Positions 1 to 7,066 of a stretch of 15,729 nucleotides of DNA are shown piece after piece (position 1 is the first letter of the stretch; every line of letters starts with the position of its first letter). A program made the translations under genes and the position numbers. The stretch is from Planctomycetota bacterium. Lineage in GTDB: Bacteria; Planctomycetota; Phycisphaerae; WQYP01. The notes below the pieces were generated by a model that saw nothing but the letters and a program-made list of their open reading frames with translations, was not told the DNA's origin and did no database searches. Location of the stretch: the NCBI GenBank assembly GCA_021809365.1, contig JAKBAC010000076.1:1-15729 (forward strand), given 5' to 3'.

Positions 1-367
1 GGCCAATGCGCGAGCTGACAAAGTCCGAATACGCCGTTCTGCCGTCGTCAGTGAGCCGCACGTCAATTTTGCGTTTGTCTTCCTGATTAAGCTCGCACCG
101 AATTAACGGTGCGTCAAAATCATTTTCCAGGGATCGAATAATCCGGGACATCTGGGCGGGTACCACATGGATGGCCCGCTGTAAATCACCGACCGTTTGC
201 GGCTCGCCGCGCGTAACAATGCTGTCCAGGGTAAGAAATTGTGATTCTGAAAGTTCTTCTTCCCCCAGGTGCCGTGTGGCCAGGCGTTGCCGCCAGGACA
301 TTTTGGTAAGGCCGAAAATTTCATCTGCCATTTTTTTAAGCGATTCATCAGGGCGATGATCCGTCAT
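1..367 (-). CDS. MarR-family transcriptional regulator, partial (C-terminus outside window)
   Basis: Reading from the ATG at 367-365, 122 codons stay open to the window edge, so the C-terminus is missing. The visible part has the winged-helix arrangement of MarR proteins: an N-terminal dimerisation helix, a helix with TLDSIVTRGEPQTVGDLQRA (about residues 47-66), a recognition helix VVPAQMSRIIRSLEND (about 69-84), and a wing DKRKIDVRLTDDGRTAY (about 97-113) where family members usually have D-x-R-x3-v-x-LT-x-G. MarR proteins are cytoplasmic dimers that usually repress nearby genes and release DNA on binding a small molecule. A Shine-Dalgarno GGAG lies 5 bases before the ATG. The ligand and targets cannot be told from here. 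Family assignment is good; function is open. Confidence 0.82.
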   Translation of the reverse strand, partial: MTDHRPDESLKKMADEIFGLTKMSWRQRLATRHLGEEELSESQFLTLDSIVTRGEPQTVGDLQRAIHVVPAQMSRIIRSLENDFDAPLIRCELNQEDKRKIDVRLTDDGRTAYSDFVSSRIG

Positions 368-429
368 GGTGGCTCCAAATTCCGTGAAAACCAGAATAGT
401 ACACAATGAAAATTATATTAACCAGATGT

Positions 430-459
430 AAAATAATCGCAGAGCGCGAGCTTTGTCAA
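430..459 (-). promoter_or_regulatory. Putative sigma70-type promoter for the MarR-family gene
   Basis: On the minus strand a perfect TTGACA (459-454) is followed after 18 bases by TATTTT (435-430). This would start transcription about 55 bases before the MarR-family ATG. A second -10-like TATAAT lies closer (417-412) but has no good -35 partner. The -35 box sits only 7 bases from the CACC...GGTG hairpin at 467-491. Confidence 0.5.
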
Positions 460-466
460 TGTGAGT

Positions 467-491
467 CACCGGATTATCCTCCGGTGCTCGG
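467..491. repeat. CACC...GGTG hairpin repeat, copy 1
   Basis: The sequence forms a 7-base-pair stem, CACCGGA with TCCGGTG, around a short loop. It is followed by the same CTCGG tail as the copy at 708-732. The two copies match at 22 of 25 positions and lie in the same orientation 241 bases apart. It resembles REP-type intergenic hairpins; its function is unknown. Confidence 0.6.
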
Positions 492-551
492 CGTGCGCGT
501 TGTGGTTAAAGAGCACCGTGGTGATAACCCGGTGGTTGGTTGGCGGGCCGA

Positions 552-593
552 GGTTACGGGTTACGGGGGACAGGTGACAGGGAGCGGGCAGGT
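552..593 (+). repeat. Degenerate heptad array, six units
   Basis: Six consecutive 7-base words: GGTTACG, GGTTACG, GGGGACA, GGTGACA, GGGAGCG, GGCAGGT. The words drift in sequence but keep the 7-base phase and a leading GG. Related arrays lie at 633-681, 7067-7101 and throughout 12376-13074. Confidence 0.65.
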
Positions 594-632
594 TTACCCT
601 GGCGGGCAGAATAGGAGAGCGGCGACGCTTCC

Positions 633-681
633 AGAAACTCCCAAACTCCTCTGTGCCCCGCAACCTGTGACCCGTAACCCC
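633..681 (-). repeat. Degenerate heptad array, seven units, inverted
   Basis: On the plus strand the words are AGAAACT, CCCAAAC, TCCTCTG, TGCCCCG, CAACCTG, TGACCCG, TAACCCC. Read on the minus strand they are GG-rich words like those at 552-593, so the two arrays face each other. The array is bordered at 626-635 by TCTGGAAGCG on the minus strand, a motif also found beside other arrays in this window. Confidence 0.65.
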
Positions 682-707
682 GTCCGCCCCGGCGGCACTG
701 GATCAAC

Positions 708-732
708 CACCGGATTGCCATCCGGTGCTCGG
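708..732. repeat. CACC...GGTG hairpin repeat, copy 2
   Basis: A perfect 8-base-pair stem, CACCGGAT with ATCCGGTG, surrounds the tetraloop TGCC and is followed by CTCGG. It differs from the copy at 467-491 at three positions, all in or beside the loop; the stem is preserved. A third hairpin with CACC and GGTG ends lies at 2252-2272. Confidence 0.6.
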
Positions 733-794
733 CAAGTAGCCCTGGTGGCGAACCTCAACACGATGGTACAGCCGCGACGAGGGGGCGGGCAAAA

Positions 795-834
795 AAAAAC
801 GTGATGCAGGTTCGAGGGCCTGCACCACGTTTTT
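795..834 (-). terminator. Strong intrinsic terminator, possibly bidirectional
   Basis: AAAAACGTGATGCAGG (795-810) pairs with CCTGCACCACGTTTTT (819-834) at 15 of 16 positions around an 8-base loop. On the minus strand the stem ends in a run of nine T (791-799 as A on plus), the usual form of a rho-independent terminator. It lies 28 bases beyond the stop codon of the minus-strand gene ending at 862. The right-hand T-run would also allow termination of plus-strand transcripts. Confidence 0.85.
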
Positions 835-861
835 AGGAAGTAATTATTTTACGGCGGCCCA

Positions 862-1458
862 TCAGTGGCCGTTATGCATGGCCATGAAAAATCCTGTCAT
901 GGCGGCGTGCATCTGGGGATTTCCGCTGATGAGATGGTTGGCCATCATTTGAGGCAAGCGGGATGCGAAATTGCCACGACCACCCGGTCCACCCCGGCGA
1001 CCTCCGGGTCCTCCGCCGGGACCACCGGCGGCACGATGTTGCCGCCAGCGGGCACGCATGGCGGCAAAGCGCGCTTTGGCCGCAGCTACGATAGCGGCCT
1101 GCTGCGCTGCATTGGCATGCGCAAATGCCAGGAAAAAAGCCTGCATTTGAACGCGACGTTTCATGAACATGGCGTGGCGTTGTGCTGCGGTCATTTTGCG
1201 CCAGTTGCCGCGATGGAAGCCGGCAGGCGGTCCAAACATGGGGAATTGCGGTATCTGACCTTTCCAACTGGCCAGCACCTTTGCGACCTGCGGTGTGACA
1301 TTATCGCGCGGGGCCGCAGCTCGGGTTCGCATGAACATCCATCCGTACACGACAACAAGCGCCAGAACAAGTGCCGCCAGCGTCACAATTTGCTTGCGGT
1401 CCTTGACGAATCGCCGGGCTGAAGTCCATCGGCTTTTGGTTGGATTAGAAGTCGTCAT
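862..1458 (-). CDS. Glycine-rich single-span membrane protein of unknown function
   Basis: A 198-residue protein I do not recognise. It has a basic N-terminus (residues 1-22, rich in R and K), one hydrophobic segment (about 23-43), then an outward-facing domain if the positive-inside rule holds. That domain has a Gln/Ala/Met-rich helical part (about 88-142) opening with MTAAQR, a short match to the LTxxQR motif of Spy/CpxP periplasmic proteins, and then a Gly/Pro/Arg linker (about 145-162) and a Met- and His-rich tail. The Spy resemblance is weak and only suggestive. GGAG lies 8 bases before the ATG. It starts 36 bases after the prepilin gene on the same strand and is followed by a terminator, so it is probably the second gene of that operon. 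Confidence 0.7.
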   Translation of the reverse strand: MTTSNPTKSRWTSARRFVKDRKQIVTLAALVLALVVVYGWMFMRTRAAAPRDNVTPQVAKVLASWKGQIPQFPMFGPPAGFHRGNWRKMTAAQRHAMFMKRRVQMQAFFLAFAHANAAQQAAIVAAAKARFAAMRARWRQHRAAGGPGGGPGGRRGGPGGRGNFASRLPQMMANHLISGNPQMHAAMTGFFMAMHNGH

Positions 1459-1494
1459 GATAAAATCTCCGTTAAGCAGGAAAGGATCGACAGA

Positions 1495-2217
1495 TCAGTG
1501 CTTCCATAAAGGTGTGCCGGCATTGGCAGAAATATCGCGGGCGTCCCCGACATGCCAATCCGCAAAGAGAATGTTAGCGGCGTCAGGATTACCCGATGGG
1601 CCGTGGAAGGTGGTCATGTCCGCCAGCACCCAAACCCCGGTGGATTGCAACAACTGATAGAGATTGATGCGGTGGGCGGGTGGCCCGATCTGATAATTGG
1701 TGACTCTATCGCCCGCCAAGCCCATGTTGTATTGATAACTGGTGCCTTCGCCCAGAAAATAGGATTGATAGCTTTTGCCGGTAAAGGAATCGGTAAACCC
1801 ATTCACATCCGCCGGGCAATCCCATGCGGCGGCCGCACCGCGATCATTAGCCGTGGGAATATAATTGGGCTTGGGAATTGTAGTGGGGGGCAATACACCA
1901 CCAATGACACTCTGAATGGGTGAGGGGCCGTAGCCCCCTGGATTGGAAGTTGAGGAGCTTACGGTTGTGCCATCCGCACAGGGAATCGTGTAATTGACCG
2001 TTGGCATCTGTGGGCAGGCCGGAAAAATTTCATTGCTTTCACTTTGCATATACGCGGCAAATAACTCGCCAAGGCTGTGTAATTGCCCCGCGCACGCGGT
2101 GCGTTTGGCATCTTGCTGAGCAAGTTGCAGTGCCGGCATCAATAAGCCGATTAATAAAGCAATGATGCTGATGACCACCAGCAATTCAATGAGAGTGAAG
2201 CCGCGAACTGACTTCAT
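1495..2217 (-). CDS. Type II secretion/type IV pilin-like prepilin protein (DUF1559-type, short)
   Basis: This 240-residue protein begins with a class III prepilin signal: a basic leader MKSVRG, cleavage expected between G6 and F7, glutamate at +5 (E11), and a hydrophobic helix to about residue 32 that serves as membrane anchor and assembly interface. After cleavage by a prepilin peptidase such proteins are N-methylated and built into pseudopili. The C-terminal part has [12 protein letters not shown] (about 217-228), like the H-x9-DG region of planctomycete DUF1559 proteins, with W in place of the usual G. At 240 residues it is shorter than most DUF1559 members. AGGAG lies 6 bases before the ATG. 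It is the first gene of a probable two-gene unit with the glycine-rich membrane protein. Such paralogs are very numerous in planctomycetes, so the exact role is unknown. Confidence 0.88.
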   Translation of the reverse strand: MKSVRGFTLIELLVVISIIALLIGLLMPALQLAQQDAKRTACAGQLHSLGELFAAYMQSESNEIFPACPQMPTVNYTIPCADGTTVSSSTSNPGGYGPSPIQSVIGGVLPPTTIPKPNYIPTANDRGAAAAWDCPADVNGFTDSFTGKSYQSYFLGEGTSYQYNMGLAGDRVTNYQIGPPAHRINLYQLLQSTGVWVLADMTTFHGPSGNPDAANILFADWHVGDARDISANAGTPLWKH

Positions 2218-2251
2218 GGAAAACTCCTCTGCGTAGAAAGACCCAAACTGA

Positions 2252-2272
2252 CACCAAGCCCTACGCTTGGTG
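2252..2272. repeat. CACC...GGTG hairpin, third family member
   Basis: A perfect 8-base-pair stem, CACCAAGC with GCTTGGTG, surrounds the loop CCTAC. It lies 34 bases before the prepilin start and would be in its 5' untranslated region if transcription starts further upstream. The ends match the hairpins at 467-491 and 708-732, but the inner stem differs by compensating changes. It is not followed by a T-run on the plus strand, so it is not an obvious terminator. Confidence 0.6.
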
Positions 2273-2322
2273 GCTTAAAAAGTTGCATATGCCCAATATT
2301 CGTGTTTATGGGAAACCAAGAT

Positions 2323-2351
2323 TTGACCATTAAGTTAAACGGACGGATAAT
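2323..2351 (+). promoter_or_regulatory. Sigma70-type promoter of the lipoprotein operon
   Basis: TTGACC (2323-2328) and GATAAT (2346-2351) are separated by 17 bases, each matching the consensus at five of six positions. Transcription would start near 2358, about 55 bases before the first lipoprotein start. It lies in the divergent gap with the prepilin gene. No equally good promoter was found for the minus strand. Confidence 0.62.
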
Positions 2352-2411
2352 TTTATTGCGTTTCGGGCCTTATTTCCCGGATGCTCTGGTTGTTTTTGAG
2401 GCGAAGTTTCT

Positions 2412-3026
2412 ATGCGTAAACAGGTAATTCAAAGCAAATGCTGGAAGATCGGTACCGGCGCGGCGCTGGCCGCATGTCTGCTGTTAAGCGGATGCGCACA
2501 GCCCGGATATAGTACGTATCGACCCAGCATTTCTTCTTTTCAGCCTGGCGATCAGGGGTTGCAGTCGCGTGATCTGGTGGATATGACCAATCGACTGGCG
2601 GCCGATTTACTTAAGATTCCGGAAATCGCCCAAAATCCCAATAAAGTCATCATCGTCATGACGGGAATCGATAATAAAACCAGCCAACCATGGCAAAATG
2701 ACCAGATTTACCTCGCCAGAATGCGAGCATTGCTGAATCAATACGCCCGCGATCGCCTCGCGTTTGTCATTGGGCCGCAACAATTGCAGCAGCTTCAGCA
2801 GCAGGAACTTGGCTCTACGGGTGGCGATCCATTTGAACAATCCAGCCGGGGTCAGGTGCCGCAAAATACCCGCATGATTCCCCAATATGCCCTGAAGGGC
2901 GTGTTTTATGATCTGCCGAATTCCGCCACAACCTATTATCTGTGCACTTTTCAATTGGTGAATCTGCAAACGGGTGAATTGGTATGGGAAGGACATTATG
3001 AAACCCGCACGCTGAATCTGTATTGA
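2412..3026 (+). CDS. LpoB-like outer-envelope lipoprotein (penicillin-binding protein activator family), copy 1
   Basis: A 204-residue lipoprotein. The signal peptide ends in the lipobox LLSG-C28, so the mature protein is lipid-anchored. The mature part resembles the LpoB family (COG3417): SRDLVDMTNRLAADLL (52-67) as the first helix, strand VIIVMTGIDNKT (79-90), a helix YLARMRALLNQY (100-111), and a C-terminal YYLCTFQLVNLQTGELVWEG (175-194). LpoB in enterobacteria stimulates the synthase PBP1b; here activation of a penicillin-binding protein is only inferred. A Gln-rich stretch (123-131) and a disordered loop follow the second helix. It is the first gene of an operon with a second LpoB-like protein (stop and start overlap) and a TPR lipoprotein. 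The two LpoB-like proteins share the same key motifs and are probably tandem paralogs. Confidence 0.82.
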   Translation: MRKQVIQSKCWKIGTGAALAACLLLSGCAQPGYSTYRPSISSFQPGDQGLQSRDLVDMTNRLAADLLKIPEIAQNPNKVIIVMTGIDNKTSQPWQNDQIYLARMRALLNQYARDRLAFVIGPQQLQQLQQQELGSTGGDPFEQSSRGQVPQNTRMIPQYALKGVFYDLPNSATTYYLCTFQLVNLQTGELVWEGHYETRTLNLY

Positions 3027-3691
3027 TGTTCGTACGAGATTCCACGCTCCACGCCCCGCAGCGGAATGGTAGTATGTTAAGACTTTTCAATGTAGAGTTC
3101 TGCCTGACAACACCGGGCCGGTGGGGGCCGCTGGTGATAGCGATTTGGCTGCTCGGATTGGCGGGCTGCGGCGGCCCTGCGCTGAATCCCAATATGCGCA
3201 ACACTTTTTTAGACTCGCATGATCTGGTGGCCATGACAGATAAAATGGCTTCTGCAATTGCTGCCGATCCGGTCATCGCGCGATTTACCGCACATGGCCC
3301 AATGACTATCGTATTAACGCCGCTAAAAAATAATACGGATCAGATTATCCCACGTTCGCAGGGGGATATATTTCTGCATCGCGTGCGGGCGCTTCTGACA
3401 GCGCATCAATCGTTGCGTAGAGAATTTATATTTGTCCTGAACACGGCTGCATATCAGCGACTCGCGGCCGGTGAGCAGCCGGGCATCGGGCCGTTAGGGC
3501 CGGATGTGAATCGCCTGCAACCCCGCTATGCGCTGCAAGCGACATTTTATTCAGATAACAAAGTCGCTCCCGAATATCGCAGTGCCTATTATTTATGTAC
3601 GTTTTATCTTACCAATATCCGTACCGGGCAGATAATCTGGGAAGGTAGTTATGAAACAAAAAAGGCGGTACACAGCGGATTTCTGGATTGA
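3026..3691 (+). CDS. LpoB-like lipoprotein, copy 2
   Basis: A paralog of the preceding gene: SHDLVAMTDKMASAIA (64-79), TIVLTPLKNNTDQ (94-106), FLHRVRALLTAH (116-127) and YYLCTFYLTNIRTGQIIWEG (188-207) match the upstream protein in order and spacing. The lipobox LAG-C48 predicts a lipid anchor. The start is uncertain. The ATG at 3026 overlaps the upstream TGA by one base (TGATG), which fits translational coupling, but puts 16 extra residues in front of the signal peptide. The ATG at 3074 would give a more ordinary signal peptide of about 31 residues but has only a weak Shine-Dalgarno. The role is expected to be as for copy 1, perhaps as a heteromeric partner or activator of a different synthase. 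The family call is firm; the function is inferred. Confidence 0.8.
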   Translation: MFVRDSTLHAPQRNGSMLRLFNVEFCLTTPGRWGPLVIAIWLLGLAGCGGPALNPNMRNTFLDSHDLVAMTDKMASAIAADPVIARFTAHGPMTIVLTPLKNNTDQIIPRSQGDIFLHRVRALLTAHQSLRREFIFVLNTAAYQRLAAGEQPGIGPLGPDVNRLQPRYALQATFYSDNKVAPEYRSAYYLCTFYLTNIRTGQIIWEGSYETKKAVHSGFLD

Positions 3692-3736
3692 CAGTAGAGC
3701 CGCAATCGATTTGCACCGCATGGAGACCACACGTTT

Positions 3737-4963
3737 ATGAACAACCGGCCGGAAATAATGCCCTCGAAAGCGCGACGGCGGGGCATCGCCATCCTGCTGA
3801 CGTGCACGCTGTTTTTGCCGGCATGCAGCGAGACATCTACACGCGTTCGCGATGCGGTCACCTTGTATTACACCGGCCAATATGCACCGGCGGCCCAGGA
3901 ATTAACACCGCTGATTGCCAAGCCCAACAAGAATTTTGTACTCAATAACTGCCGTTACGGTTCGTGCGCACTGGCCGCCGGGCAGTTGGAAAACGCCCAG
4001 CAGGCCTTCCTGCGGGCTTATCGCGTGATGGACAGCGTGAACACCAACACGGGCAGCCGGGTCTTGGGCGCGGTGGTGGTGTACGAGGGAGTTAAAGTAT
4101 GGAAGGGACAGCCTTTTGAAAGAGCGATGGCAGATTATTATCTGGGGCTGATATTTCTGATCAAAGGGGAATTTGACAATGCGCGGGCGGCCTTTGCGGG
4201 CAGTCTTTTTCGGTTGCGCAAATACGCCAATCCAAATGGCCAATTGCCGCCGGGGCAGCGCTATGCCCGTATTGATTCCAATTTTGTTCTGGGTTATTTT
4301 GGTCTGGGCGTATGTTATATGAAATTGGGGCACCCGAAACTCGCGGCGGCCAATTTTCAACGCGCCCAGCAATTGGACCCTGCCTTGGCCCCGCTGGTGA
4401 GAAAAATGTATGAACCGGGAATCAACGCGTTGATCTTTGTGGACTGGGGTCTTGGTCCTCGACGCCGGGCGGCGGGGTGGTATGGTGAACAATCCGTCTT
4501 CACGCCCACACCATGGCAGGCCGGCCCGATTCCCCCGGTTTATGCCTGGGACAATAACCGGCCCATTTCGGGTATTGCCAATTCCAATACCGTTGATACG
4601 CTGGCCTTGGCGCAGGACCAGCGCTGGCTGACCATGGACACGATCCGTCAGGCCAAGGCGGTTATTGGAACCGGGATGATGATCGGCGGTGCCGTGGCTG
4701 CCGATAATGGAGCCTATAACAATAATGGCACCGAATCGCTGATTGGCTTAGGCGTTGCGGGCATCGGAGCACTTTTGGCGGCGTCATCGCAGGCGGATAC
4801 CCGTTACTGGGAAATGTTGCCGCGAACGGTGTATGTCATCCCCGCCAAATTGCCACCCGGTAACAGCACAGTCCAAGTCTCTGCCGGCGGGGCATCCAGC
4901 GTGCCGTTTACCGTGGACATAACGGGCGATAAGTTGCGGACGTTTTATGTGCGGTTGCCGTGA
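3737..4963 (+). CDS. TPR-containing lipoprotein, COG3014-like
   Basis: A 408-residue lipoprotein with lipobox LPA-C30. TPR-like helical pairs follow: VRDAVTLYYTGQYAPAAQEL (37-56), CALAAGQLENAQQAFLRAY (77-95), DYYLGLIFLIKGEFDNARAA (133-152) and YFGLGVCYMKLGHPKLAAAN (187-206), ending with QLDPALAPL. The C-terminal third contains a Gly/Ala-rich hydrophobic stretch (about 308-350), then RYWEMLPRTVYVIPAKLPPG (356-375) and a beta-rich end. The D-x-R-x-W-x-x-LP pattern and overall plan recall COG3014, a family I remember as often encoded next to LpoB-like genes; a profile search would settle this. The gene begins 45 bases after the second LpoB-like gene, so the three form an operon. An alternative start at M8 (3758) would shorten the signal peptide. 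It may act as an assembly partner of the LpoB pair. Confidence 0.75.
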   Translation: MNNRPEIMPSKARRRGIAILLTCTLFLPACSETSTRVRDAVTLYYTGQYAPAAQELTPLIAKPNKNFVLNNCRYGSCALAAGQLENAQQAFLRAYRVMDSVNTNTGSRVLGAVVVYEGVKVWKGQPFERAMADYYLGLIFLIKGEFDNARAAFAGSLFRLRKYANPNGQLPPGQRYARIDSNFVLGYFGLGVCYMKLGHPKLAAANFQRAQQLDPALAPLVRKMYEPGINALIFVDWGLGPRRRAAGWYGEQSVFTPTPWQAGPIPPVYAWDNNRPISGIANSNTVDTLALAQDQRWLTMDTIRQAKAVIGTGMMIGGAVAADNGAYNNNGTESLIGLGVAGIGALLAASSQADTRYWEMLPRTVYVIPAKLPPGNSTVQVSAGGASSVPFTVDITGDKLRTFYVRLP

Positions 4964-5082
4964 GTGGCGCGACAACTTCGATACTTCCGCAGCGAGCATG
5001 GTCGCCGTCTGGTTGGCGGTTTGCGGGCCAACTGCCATATTATTGCCCTTTGCTCTTGCAATCACGAAGCAGCCAAGTGGGA

Positions 5083-5898
5083 TTATAGAGTTGATGCGGT
5101 ATTGCTGCGGTCCATGCCAAGTTCACGCCATAGACGTCGTGCTTTGTGATCGCGCAGGAATGCGCGGATTGCTTTTGTTGGTTGCACGAGCCGCCAACTG
5201 CACAGCAACGCGCCTTTCCAAGTTAAATGATAAACGTCATCTGTCTGATCCCGGTATTGGTAGCCCAATAGTTCGCGCCGTTGTCCACTGGCATCCCAGT
5301 CGCGATTGAGCATCGCAATCTCCTGGCCTCTGGCGGGGACACACCGGCGGCGTGCCGTCATGCCCAATTGATCGAGGCGCCGCTGATGGGCCTCGCATAT
5401 TGCGGCGACGCTTGTGACCCAAACGAAATTGGCCGATTGCTCCATCGGATCACGCGGGAACGCGCTAAGTTGCGGGTTTACGCCCGTGGTGATCCGAACC
5501 CCGTCCTCAAACCGGGATTCGACCCAAAAGACCAAAATTTCAGGGCGCGACCGCGACCGTAACTGGGCAACCAGAGTAAAGGCCAGGTCATTGGTGATCG
5601 TGTTTTCCATTATCAGCACGTTGGCACCGACGTTGGCGGTTACCCTGGGCGATCGCAGGACCGCCAGGGGTTCGAATCCCGCAAGGGCGAAGTGCGTAAC
5701 CTTGTCCGCGATAAGTTGGCTGACTTTCGGTGGTAATTCGGTTAGCTCCGCATGCTCCCATATAGGACGCATGCTCTGCCAAACTTTCCGGAATACAACA
5801 ATCGGCCCAAAGAACCATGCAATCATTACATACACCAGCGGATGTGCCGCCAGTTCCAACCCGAGGGACAGCAGGTGATGTAAAAGGTGAGAATTCAC
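5083..5898 (-). CDS. Single-span membrane protein of unknown function
   Basis: I do not recognise this 271-residue protein. A hydrophobic segment (about 20-37, HPLVYVMIAWFFGPIVVF) is followed by a mixed alpha/beta domain with strands at about 77-97 and 119-140 (EILVFWVESRF), a conserved-looking FVWVTSVAAICEAHQRRLDQLGM (158-180) and a C-terminal amphipathic region YHLTWKGALLCSWRLVQP (223-240) ending in a basic helix. No catalytic motif stands out. The start is GTG at 5898 with AGGG 6 bases upstream; no in-frame ATG precedes the membrane segment. Its 3' end faces that of the lipoprotein operon (119 bases apart), and it lies 58 bases after the stop of nothing on its own strand except the oxidoreductase gene upstream, with which it could be cotranscribed. 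Confidence 0.72.
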   Translation of the reverse strand: MNSHLLHHLLSLGLELAAHPLVYVMIAWFFGPIVVFRKVWQSMRPIWEHAELTELPPKVSQLIADKVTHFALAGFEPLAVLRSPRVTANVGANVLIMENTITNDLAFTLVAQLRSRSRPEILVFWVESRFEDGVRITTGVNPQLSAFPRDPMEQSANFVWVTSVAAICEAHQRRLDQLGMTARRRCVPARGQEIAMLNRDWDASGQRRELLGYQYRDQTDDVYHLTWKGALLCSWRLVQPTKAIRAFLRDHKARRLWRELGMDRSNTASTL

Positions 5899-5956
5899 AA
5901 GTTACCCTAAAACGATTATTTTTTCGCCGAAGCCGTCTCATGCGGTCGGATGCGAA

Positions 5957-6904
5957 CTAAACCGTGAGAACAATTTTCCCAAAGCCGCCTCCGGCTTCCA
6001 AAGCGCGATGTGCGTCGGCAAGATTTTCCAGTGGTAAGACTTTGTTGATCACCGGTTTCAGGACCTCGCGTTCCAAAAGTGCGGAAAGCACTGTCATGCC
6101 GGCAACCCGGCGGGGGATGGAATCAAACGCAAGGCTTACAAAGTGAATGGCAATATTGTGCCGGTATCCCAATGACAAATCCCCCTTGGGATCCACAATG
6201 GTCACGATGCGTCCCATGGGGCGGACCAGTGAAATACTGCGTGCTGCATAGGTGTCCCCAAAGCAGTCAAACACCAGATCAACCGTTCCGGCCTCTTTTT
6301 GAACCACAGCGGCAAAATCTTCGCTTTGGCGGTCGATGACGCGGTCCGCACCCAGTGAACGCACCAGCGCTGCATTGGCAGCCGAGCAGACCGCGAAAAC
6401 ATACGCCCCGGCCGCATGAGCAAGCTGTACCGCCATAGAGCCAACGCCGCCTGAGGCACCGATGATCAGTACTGTTCGCCCAATCCGCAAATCACCCTGT
6501 TCGATCAGGCCGGCCCATGCGGTCAGAGCCGCCAATGGTACGGCTGCCGCCTCAATATAACCCAGGTGCGCGGGCTTTTTGGCCACCATGTCCGCGCGAA
6601 CGGCATGGTATTGTGCATTAGCGCCGGGGCCGGAAAAGTCGGGGCAGTAAAACACCGCATCCCCGGCCTGAACGTTGCGTACCAGAGATCCCGTTTGTTC
6701 CACCGTGCCGGAAACGTCAAAGCCCAGAATTGAGCCGGGACCATAACCAAAGGCACCCGTCTTACGGATTTTGCAATCAATGGGGTTGAGCGCCACCGCC
6801 TGAACTTTCACCAGAATCTGATCCGGTTTAATTTCCGGTTTGGGGACATCCTGTAAAATTAAAACTTCCGGTCCGCCATTAGCGGAAAGTGTCATCGCCT
6901 TCAT
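5957..6904 (-). CDS. MDR-superfamily NADP(H)-dependent quinone oxidoreductase-like / zinc-type alcohol dehydrogenase-like protein
   Basis: A 315-residue medium-chain dehydrogenase/reductase of the zinc-free quinone-oxidoreductase type. The N-terminal GroES-like fold starts MKAMTLSANGGPEVL and contains VALNPIDCKIR (37-47) and LGFDVSGTVEQTG (60-72). The nucleotide-binding Rossmann fold has the AxxGxxG motif GASGGVGS (149-156), which prefers NADPH. The catalytic-zinc cysteine/histidine set is missing. The end LENLADAHRALEAGGGFGKIVL is typical of the family. Such enzymes reduce quinones or activated alkenes in the cytoplasm; the substrate cannot be predicted. The open frame continues upstream to 7036, but family alignment supports the ATG at 6904, with AGGA 9 bases before it. 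The gene follows glycogen synthase on the same strand after 185 bases of repeat-like DNA. Confidence 0.87.
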   Translation of the reverse strand: MKAMTLSANGGPEVLILQDVPKPEIKPDQILVKVQAVALNPIDCKIRKTGAFGYGPGSILGFDVSGTVEQTGSLVRNVQAGDAVFYCPDFSGPGANAQYHAVRADMVAKKPAHLGYIEAAAVPLAALTAWAGLIEQGDLRIGRTVLIIGASGGVGSMAVQLAHAAGAYVFAVCSAANAALVRSLGADRVIDRQSEDFAAVVQKEAGTVDLVFDCFGDTYAARSISLVRPMGRIVTIVDPKGDLSLGYRHNIAIHFVSLAFDSIPRRVAGMTVLSALLEREVLKPVINKVLPLENLADAHRALEAGGGFGKIVLTV

Positions 6905-7066
6905 TATAGTTATTCCTACCTTCCTATACCTGCGTGCAATGTCCTTGCGCCTCTGCAAACCGAAGCGCTTCAACTCCTTCTGCTCTGAAAATTCGCCAGA
7001 CCTTCGCAACAGCGAAAAAACATGGCGATTTTTCATCCTGCGCGGGTGAGGCTTCGCATCATGGGA

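Larger units (their letters stand above)
368..861. other. Non-coding gap with hairpins, heptad repeats and terminator
   Basis: No convincing gene is present. The longest open frame (406-804, plus) is low-complexity, has no Shine-Dalgarno, and runs through repeats and into the terminator stem. From left to right the gap holds the MarR-gene promoter, a hairpin repeat (467-491), two arrays of degenerate 7-base words in opposite orientation (552-593 and 633-681), a second hairpin copy (708-732) and the terminator of the upstream operon. The part from about 467 to 732 is roughly symmetrical, a hairpin at each end and heptad arrays pointing inward, which suggests one composite element. Confidence 0.6.

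Noticed and set aside
406..804. Open frame of 132 codons on the plus strand
   Set aside because: Low-complexity product, no Shine-Dalgarno, runs through hairpins and heptad arrays and into a terminator stem.
865..1422. Open frame of 185 codons on the plus strand
   Set aside because: Lies antisense to the glycine-rich membrane protein, which has a Shine-Dalgarno, a membrane span and a terminator; the antisense product has no family features.
4964..5082. Terminator between the convergent lipoprotein operon and membrane-protein gene
   Set aside because: Only a weak 5-base-pair stem (TTGGC/GCCAA) and no T-run.
5666..5682. GGGGTTCGAATCCC, a tRNA T-arm-like sequence
   Set aside because: Lies inside the membrane-protein gene (encodes GFEPL on the minus strand); no acceptor, D or anticodon arms pair around it.
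6905..7036. N-terminal extension of the oxidoreductase frame (44 residues)
   Set aside because: The MDR fold begins at MKAMTLSANGG; the extra residues are basic, unlike the family, and come from repeat-like DNA.
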